Source: Sorghum bicolor (Eukaryota > Streptophyta > Magnoliopsida > Poales > Poaceae). From it: a stretch of DNA of 64,000 nt. The stretch spans positions 18,556,491 through 18,620,490 of the forward strand of contig NC_012872.2 in assembly GCF_000003195.3 (NCBI RefSeq), given 5' to 3'. A model generated the notes under the pieces. The model did no database searches. It was not told the origin of the DNA and worked only from the letters and a program-made list of their open reading frames with translations. Of this stretch, positions 58,961 to 64,000 are shown one piece after another. The translations under genes were made by a program, and so were the position numbers. Position 1 is the first letter of the stretch, and the number at the start of each line of letters is the position of its first letter.

Positions 58961-59702
58961 TTGACGCTGTTTTTAGGCACGTGTCCATGTTTCGTGAAGT
59001 ATAGGTCGGCAAGATAAGACGGCGGTGTTTTATCTGCAGGATGAGTTGCCGATGAGGATGGTTGCCGATGGAGAAGGGGTTGAACATGACTGAGTCCATA
59101 AGTGGTGATGTGTCTGTGCCGATGGCTACGACAGGGAAGTCTGCCGATGACTACGACAAGGAAGTCTGCCGATGACTATGACAAGGGAGTCTGTCGATGA
59201 TATGGAGGGAGAGTCTGGAAGCTGCCGATCGGCTTGTGGAGGTGTCCCAGTTTGTCAGGGGGGATAGTTTTATGTTTTCCTTAGTTATTTAAATCGTTTT
59301 GTATACGGATTCTGTGTAATTTGGAATTCGAGTTCTAGTCGTGTCAGGTTGTAGCTCTTTGAGTAGGGTATAAATATAAACCCTAGGGCCTTGTAATGAG
59401 ACATCTATCAATCAAAAAAACACACGTTTTTACTCATATTCCAGCATCTACTTTTCGACGACTTCATCATACTTTTTCCTTTTCATTACGAGTTCTTAGG
59501 AATTCGTCGACTTAAGCTCGGCGCGTTCTCAAGTTCCGCGTGAGTACCTCTTAGCCGTGACATCCGGGCGCATCGCTGTTGTCAGGACTAAAGTATTCGA
59601 GTTACCACCCTTGCTGATAGTAAGGTCAAATCTGCTGGCACGCCTTAACGTTTGAATCGGGTATTAGCCCTTTGTGTTTGCAGATTAGCTTTTGCACCAA
59701 CA
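58959..59702 (+). mobile_element. 5' LTR of element E
   Basis: Starts near TATTGACGCTGTTTTTAGG (first bases uncertain because they merge with D) and ends ACCAACA. It carries three 25-base tandem units at 59126-59200. TATAAATA near 59375. Confidence 0.8.
59126..59200 (+). repeat. Three 25-base tandem units in E's LTR
   Basis: CTACGACAGGGAAGTCTGCC and variants, exactly 3 x 25 bases, each with a GCCGATGA or TCGATGA end. B's LTR has only one related GAGTCTGCCGATGA segment. Confidence 0.85.
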
Positions 59703-59709
59703 CATCTTT

Positions 59710-59728
59710 TGGCACACCCAGTGGGACC
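59710..59728 (+). promoter_or_regulatory. Primer binding site of element E
   Basis: TGGCACACCCAGTGGGACC, differing from B's site at three positions; seven bases after the LTR. Confidence 0.65.
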
Positions 59729-59748
59729 GATTCAAGATCAAGATCAAT

Positions 59749-62700
59749 ATGTCGACTTCTGAGTTTGATCAGGAGAACGTTATCCCCGTGAAGGAAGCCA
59801 ATCTCAAGGATGAGCAGAAGCAAGCTATTGCTAAGGCCATGGAGGATTACAAGCAGCAATGCCTGAGGTCCTTCAGCATGAACAGGAGCGGTGAGGTAAT
59901 CCGGAAGGATGCACTGCCGGCACCACGACAGGTCACTTTTGAAGCTAATCCTGGCAAGCTCCAAGAGATGGTTGACAGCGCTATTAACCGTGCTTTGATC
60001 AACCAAGCTGGCGTACTGTCTAATACGGTTTTCAATGCCGTGGCAAGAACTTTCAAGGAAGGACAATTGCCACCATATTATGTGGGCCCTACTTATCATC
60101 AGCCAGGATCACCGGTGGTCACAGCTCCATCGGATGCTGCGGCCGCTGTGGGTTCACAAACTATCGTTCCTCCAAGTACGTTGGGAGTCACGAATGCACA
60201 GTCTACGCCGATCACGACCAATCCACAGACTTCAGATGGGCAGATTAAACTTGCTACAGATCTGTTGGCATCGGTAATAACGGGACTAACTCCTCCTCCC
60301 AACTGGTGTTTTTATGGCATGCCTCCAGAGTTAGCGCCGGGTACATCGCAGACGACTGATATGAGAGGCAAGACTCCTATGGCATCGGCACCTCCCAATA
60401 TTCCGATGAACCAGAGTCCCCAGTATACTACAACTACTGCTGCAAGACCTTACACTGGGAATTCTCAAACGCCAGCATTCCAGATGCCCAACGCATCGGC
60501 AGACTCAATGCTGATGCAACAAAGGTCTATGGCTCAATCAGGGTATGTCAATTCAATGATGATACCCAATTACCAGACATCGGCAGGGCCTATGCCGATG
60601 AACGCTAATATTGGATGGCTTGGTCAGCAAGTCTTTCCGCAAACACCCCAACAGAGTCACCAGGCTACAGGGTTCCAGCAAGGACAGATCTATCTCGGGT
60701 TCCAGAATTAGGGAATCCCTAACCAGCCAATGAATCTCGGGCAGCAGGCCGGCGGACAGCAGATTGGCGGGCAACAGCTTGGTGGTCCACAGGTTGGAGG
60801 CCAGATGATCAATCCAATGTTCCGTGCAGATCGTGCACCGAACATACACGTGGAGGCTTACCAGCAGGTGCCGGATCCACAACCTCCTCATTGGCAAGAT
60901 GTCGATGCTTATTGGGTTGATAAGATTGCTGAAGTAATGAGGGACCAATTTGGGATCAAACCCAAAGTCAATACTTACTCTTATCGGACACTGTATCCTC
61001 CCGCATATGATTTGATCCCGCTTCCGCGTCGGTACAAGGTACCGGATTTTACTAAGTTTTCTGGACAGGATGACACGTCGACTATGGAGCACGTCAACAG
61101 GTTCATCATTCAATGCGGAGAAGCTGGTAATAGGGACGAGTTGAGGGTTTGTCTATTTTCATCATCGTTGTCTGGATCGGCTTTTACTTGGTTCATATCA
61201 CTACCTCCCAACTCAGTGATTACTTGGGCCGATCTGGAAAAACAATTCCACAAATACTTCTTTTCTGGGGTCCATGAGAAGAAGATCACCGATTTGGTCA
61301 AATTAAGGCAGCGTAATGATGAATCGATTGAGAGTTTTGTACAGAGGATACGGGAAGTCAAGAACAAGTGCTATAGTCTGGTTTTGGACGATCGGCAGCT
61401 AGCCGATTTGGCTTTCCAGGGTTTGTTGCCACACATCAGGGACAAATATGCATCTCAGGAGTTTGAAAGCTTAAGTCATCTGGTGCTGAGGATTTCTGAT
61501 CAAGATATCAAGCCTTTCGAGCCCAAGAGAGCATGGAACAAGAAGGTATCATTCGTTGATGAAGCAGCAAGCTCGGATTCTGATGAAGAACCGGTCATCG
61601 GCTTGGCAGAATGGGTGAAAAATAAGAAGCCGATGTCTTGTCCTTTTGGACATAAAGAACCAGAGAAGTTCGTGTTTGATACTGCTAAGGCCGATAGGAT
61701 ATTCGACTTTCTACTTCAGGAAGGTCAGATCAAGTTGTCACCTAATCACGTGATCCCATCGGCTTAAGAATTAAAAAGGATGAAATATTGCAAGTGGCAC
61801 AATGCAACTTCTCACGACACTAATGAATGCAAAGTTTTCAGACAGCAGCTGCAATCGGCTATAGAGTCTGGAAGAATCAAATTCGACAGTTCCAAGACCC
61901 AGAAGCTGATGAAGATTGATCAACATCCTTTCCCAACAAACATGTTGGATGCTAAGGGAAAGGCCAAGGTCTTAACATCAGAAGCAGCCGAAAGAAGTTC
62001 ATCGGTAGATCCTCAGCATCAGGTTACTACTGCCGATGTGAGAGGTAGGGGCTTGGTCCAGGAAGGAGCCAGCTCAGGGAGGCCTCCTCGGTCCGGTATC
62101 GTTGTAACTCATGGAAGGCCTCGAGAGAATTGGCAGCAACGGGAAGATCGATATAGACGCTAGCAAGAGGATTATCGCTGGGAAGAAGTAAGACGCCGAT
62201 AGGAGTGGAATCGGCATAAAGATCACTGGAACTGTCCGTTCTTCATCAATTGTTGGGAGGAGAATATTAAGCTTCCCACTGTCAGAGACTGCCCTGAGTG
62301 CATTGGTTATGATCGGTATGATAGGTTTGATCGACGCTATCACGATGACAATCGACGATCCAATGGGCCAATCAGAGGAACAGCGTCGGACCACGATCGG
62401 CTGGGGGGCAGGCTCAGTGTGCACGACAGGCTTGGTGATCGTGTCCAGTATTTTCCCAGGAACCAGAAAGAACTCGAAGAGATGGCTAATGCACGAGTTC
62501 CCAACGAGTTCATATTTTGTAGGGACGCCAATACATATCGGATGGAGTCAGGGGAAAGTCGTCGCCCAGCAGCAAGGCAGAAGCTGCTTCCTCCATGGTG
62601 TCCAGAGGGGTTGACCAAGACACAGAAAAGGAGGTTGCAACGTGAAAGGCGAGAAGAGCTAAGCAAGGGCGAGAACTCCGGTCAGTCTGGGGATCAGCAG

Positions 62701-63408
62701 CAGTCAGGTCCAAAAAGGGAAAGTCCATCGGCAGACGTTAACATGGTCTTTATGTTGCCGATGGAGTTTCTTGCGTCGTCTAGTGATGATGATGAGCTGG
62801 AATTTTCCGAACAAATAGCTCAATTGGCTCTGGATCCGATGACAGCTACCTTTGAGAAGCCTGCCGATGATGAGAGGCAACATCTCAAGGCCCTGTTTGT
62901 CAAAGGAAGGTTCGATGGGCAGCCAATGTCTAAGATTCTAATTGATGGTGGGGCTGCTATCAACATCATGCCGTATGCAGTATATCGGAAGCTTGGGAAA
63001 GGGGATCAGGATTTAACCAAGACCGATATGATGCTTAAAGACTTTGAAGGGAATGTGTCTCCGGTCAAGGGGGCAATATGTGTGGAGTTGACCATCGGCA
63101 GCAAGACCTTGCCGACAACCTTCTTCGTGATCAGTGGAAAGGGTGCTTACAACTTGTTGTTGGGAAGAGACTGGATTCATGCTAATTGTTGTATCCCATC
63201 TACAATGCACCAATGCTTGGTTCAATGGGCAGGTGACAAAATTGAGATTATCCCGGGAGATTCTTCTTATGTTATTGCATCGGCAGAGGCGGACACCTAT
63301 GAGAGGACTAGGTGTATTTCACGAGAAGTTTGGGAGAAAGATTTTCTCAAGGTTGCCGATTACGAGATTCCACCGATCCAAGCAGTCGGTTCTGACGAAG
63401 GTTTTTAA
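59749..63408 (+). pseudogene. gag: gag-protease of element E
   Basis: One frame of 1,219 codons with four stops: TAG 60709-60711, TAA 61765-61767 (GAA expected), TAG 62161-62163 and TAG 62200-62202 (both CAG in B). Order: N-terminal helical part, a proline/glutamine-rich section with GGQQ repeats, gag core (FSGQDDTSTMEH, FFSGVHEKKITDL), knuckle CKWHNATSHDTNEC at about 61789, an arginine-rich stretch, and protease with LIDGGAAINIMPYAVY at about 62940 and LLLGRDWIHANC. The protease is intact. The stop TAA (63406-63408) shares its last A with the ATG of the RT frame. Confidence 0.85.
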
Positions 63409-64000
63409 TGGATAGATTCATCGATGATGGAAAGTTAGGCCAGGGATTCACATCGGTCGATGATTTGGTAGAAGTAGATATAGGTAGTGGTGATAAGCCT
63501 AGACCCACTTTTATTAGTGCTAAGTTAGATTCTGAGTGTAAGCAACGGTTAACCGATTTGTTAAAGGAATATAAAGATTGCTTTGCTTGGGATTATACTG
63601 AGATGCCTGGTTTGGACCGATCGATTGTTGAACATCGGTTACCTATCAAGTCTGGATTTCGGCCACATCAGCAGCCGGCTCGCCGGTGTAATCCTAATAT
63701 CCTCCCTGATATTAAGGCCGAAATCACCAAACTTATTGAAGCTAAGTTTATTCGGCAGTGTCAATATGCCGAATGGATTTCCAATGTTGTTCCGGTCTAC
63801 AAGAAGAATGGGAAGCTTCGGGTCTGCATTGATTTCAGGAATCTCAACAAGGCTACGCCGATGGATGGATATCCGATGCCAGTTGCCGATCTGTTGGTTG
63901 ACGCTGCGGTAGGACATCGGATAATCAGCTTTATGGATGGCAATGCAGGATACAACCAAATATTCATGGCTGAAGAAGATATTCCAAAGACCGCGTTCAG
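63408..64000 (+). CDS. pol: Reverse transcriptase of element E, partial
   Basis: Opens with ATG at 63408 (MDRFIDDGKLGQGF) in a different frame from the protease and stays open to the window end (about 197 codons). Reads EYKDCFAWDYTEMPGLDR, then RT motifs WISNVVPVYKKNGKLRVCIDF and DGNAGYNQIFMAEE. The catalytic YxDD box lies beyond the window. B's frame at the same place has a TAG (38134); here the codon is CGG. Potentially functional up to this point. Confidence 0.85.
   Translation, partial: MDRFIDDGKLGQGFTSVDDLVEVDIGSGDKPRPTFISAKLDSECKQRLTDLLKEYKDCFAWDYTEMPGLDRSIVEHRLPIKSGFRPHQQPARRCNPNILPDIKAEITKLIEAKFIRQCQYAEWISNVVPVYKKNGKLRVCIDFRNLNKATPMDGYPMPVADLLVDAAVGHRIISFMDGNAGYNQIFMAEEDIPKTAF

Larger units (their letters stand above)
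58959..64000 (+). mobile_element. Element E: younger Tat-like Ty3 copy, runs off the window
   Basis: Same family as A and B, plus strand, inserted into D's 5' LTR. 5' LTR, primer site, gag-protease with four stops but an intact protease site, then an open RT frame to the window end. Its 3' half is outside. With far fewer lesions than B it is the better reference for the family. Confidence 0.88.

Overview
The window is intergenic heterochromatin-like DNA from a plant, almost certainly a grass with a large genome (inference: SIRE-type copia, Tekay-, Tat- and Athila-type Ty3 elements with typical grass LTRs and primer sites; a panicoid grass is my best guess). I found no host gene, tRNA, rRNA or CRISPR. 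Essentially all 64 kb is LTR retrotransposon inserted into LTR retrotransposon. Nearly every coding frame is broken.

Layout, left to right. 1-3684: a long LTR on the minus strand, cut by the window edge. 3685-~6830: remnant of a second Tekay-like LTR. ~6831-9569: Athila-like remnant (minus) with an ORF1-like pseudogene. 9570-~10935: an Athila-like LTR pointing the other way, ending at a junction with element A. 10951-20743: element A (minus, Tat-like Ty3) with its 3' LTR, a spliced antisense gene (12111-15354) and an integrase interrupted by a 4.4 kb solo LTR S (15941-20363, TSD GTGTC). 20744-40984: element B (plus, same family as A), inserted in A's integrase, with LTR, gag-protease, RT, two RNase H domains and integrase. 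B is interrupted by element C (25182-38021, TSD ATTAG), a gag-protease-only Tekay-like element with 3.65 kb LTRs. C's 5' LTR carries a complete small element H (26031-28555, TSD CTCCC), and C's 3' LTR carries only the solo LTR of H at the same site.

40985-58960: element D (minus, Athila-type ends), inserted in B's integrase. It has two tandem protease-like domains and no visible RT or integrase. D is interrupted by F (44839-55176, TSD GATGG), a full-length but decayed Sirevirus (Ty1/copia). D's 5' LTR is cut by E (58959 to beyond the window), a younger copy of the A/B family on the plus strand.

The insertion order readable from nesting is A, then S and B; B, then C and D; D, then F and E. 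H lies inside C's LTRs. That gives four levels of nesting. The observations most worth following are: the multi-exon antisense gene of element A; a run of six short hairpins with mutually different but self-complementary stems inside the C-type LTR; a GCCGAT/ATCGGC hexamer scattered through coding, intronic and LTR parts of A, B and E; the full-versus-solo state of H in the paired LTRs of C; the duplicated protease unit of D; and a conserved TAATG stop-start overlap before RT in B and E.
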